NCBI GenBank assembly: GCA_031278025.1
Contig: JAITLF010000382.1
Location: forward strand, 1-6,108
Source of the DNA: Treponema sp.
GTDB taxonomy: Bacteria > Spirochaetota > Spirochaetia > Treponematales > Breznakiellaceae
Direction: 5' to 3'
DNA length: 6,108 nt
Part shown: positions 5,928 through 6,108 of the stretch, in pieces
Numbering within the stretch: the stretch's first letter is position 1
How the letters are laid out: each line of letters starts with the position of its first letter
Notes under the pieces: model-generated
Seen by the model: only the letters and a program-made list of their open reading frames with translations
The model's database searches: none
What the model was told of the DNA's origin: nothing
Program-made: the position numbers and the translations under genes

Positions 5928-6108
5928 CTTTTACCTATACTACCAGAATCAGAAGGCCAGCCTGTCTGGGCCAGGCCAGCCTGTCTGGGCCTGCGCTGGT
6001 CCAGGGCTCATCCCTCAATAATGTGTATGACCCCATGCTGGAACTGCGGGCCGATTTCCAGCAGGCAGCCGTGGATATTACCGGCACATTCCCCCAGGTT
6101 GCCCCGGT
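5912..6108 (+). pseudogene. Open plus-strand frame running off the right edge; possible gene fragment
   Basis: After TAA at 5909-5911 this frame is open to the window end. The part right of the 19-bp duplication reads like protein: GPALVQGSSLNNVYDPMLEL continuing RADFQQAAVDITGTFPQVAP, with ordinary codon use. The only possible starts before this are GTG 6023 and ATG 6035, neither with a ribosome site, so an intact 5' end is unlikely. Removing one copy of the 19-bp duplication joins it to a frame reading RAFYLYYQNQKASLSGP. I recognise no family. The minus strand is also open here but reads less like protein. It may be an internal piece of a larger gene whose remainder lies outside the window. 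Confidence 0.32.
5954..5991. repeat. Perfect 19-bp tandem duplication
   Basis: AGGCCAGCCTGTCTGGGCC is present at 5954-5972 and again directly at 5973-5991 with no mismatch. Nineteen bases also leave a remainder of one when divided by three, so it is frame-breaking. Each copy contains an imperfect GGCC-flanked inverted pattern (GGCCAG/CTGGGCC), which may have promoted slippage. Confidence 0.93.

Noticed and set aside
5954..5991. Transposon target-site duplication or attachment site
   Set aside because: The two 19-bp copies are directly adjacent with nothing between them, so this is a slippage-type tandem duplication.

Overview
The window (about 55-60% G+C by eye) divides into two unlike halves. 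Positions 14-4937 carry a compact five-gene operon on the minus strand. Positions 4938-6108 hold repeats, triplet-rich sequence and gene debris with no confident gene. Nothing in the window fixes the taxon. The long nucleoside kinase with a ThrRS-like N-terminus, the compact organisation and the Gly/Ser-rich remnant with a V-I-S-G-N-T motif would suit a G+C-rich Treponema-like spirochaete, but that is inference.

The operon reads from right to left. It starts with nicotinamidase (pncA, 4254-4937) and nicotinate phosphoribosyltransferase (pncB, 2782-4257), which overlap by ATGA. These are followed by an unrecognised helical 301-aa protein (1868-2773), an unrecognised 67-aa protein (1672-1875) and a 553-aa uridine-kinase-like nucleoside kinase (14-1675). 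Junctions are 4- or 8-bp overlaps or an 8-bp gap, so the five genes are probably transcribed together and translationally coupled. PncA and PncB form the classical nicotinamide to nicotinate to NaMN salvage route. The kinase adds a second nucleotide-salvage activity.

Upstream of pncA lies a 26-copy array of a 21-bp unit (5061-5606) with no length variation between copies. An 8-bp core in each unit occurs in two states, ACCCAGGT or ACCTGGGT, which are exact reverse complements. No one-base intermediate is present. The array is flanked on both sides by GCGGGG/CCCCGC inverted motifs. A heptapeptide ORF spans it on the minus strand, but the right-hand consensus unit is open in all six frames, so coding is unproven.

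From 5655 to the right edge the sequence becomes a CCG/GGC-rich tract, which read on the minus strand gives a Gly4Ser-like C-terminus with no start codon. Next come two tandem duplications of 10 bp and 19 bp, both frame-breaking, and then an open plus-strand frame running off the window. This end looks like decaying or rearranged protein-coding DNA.
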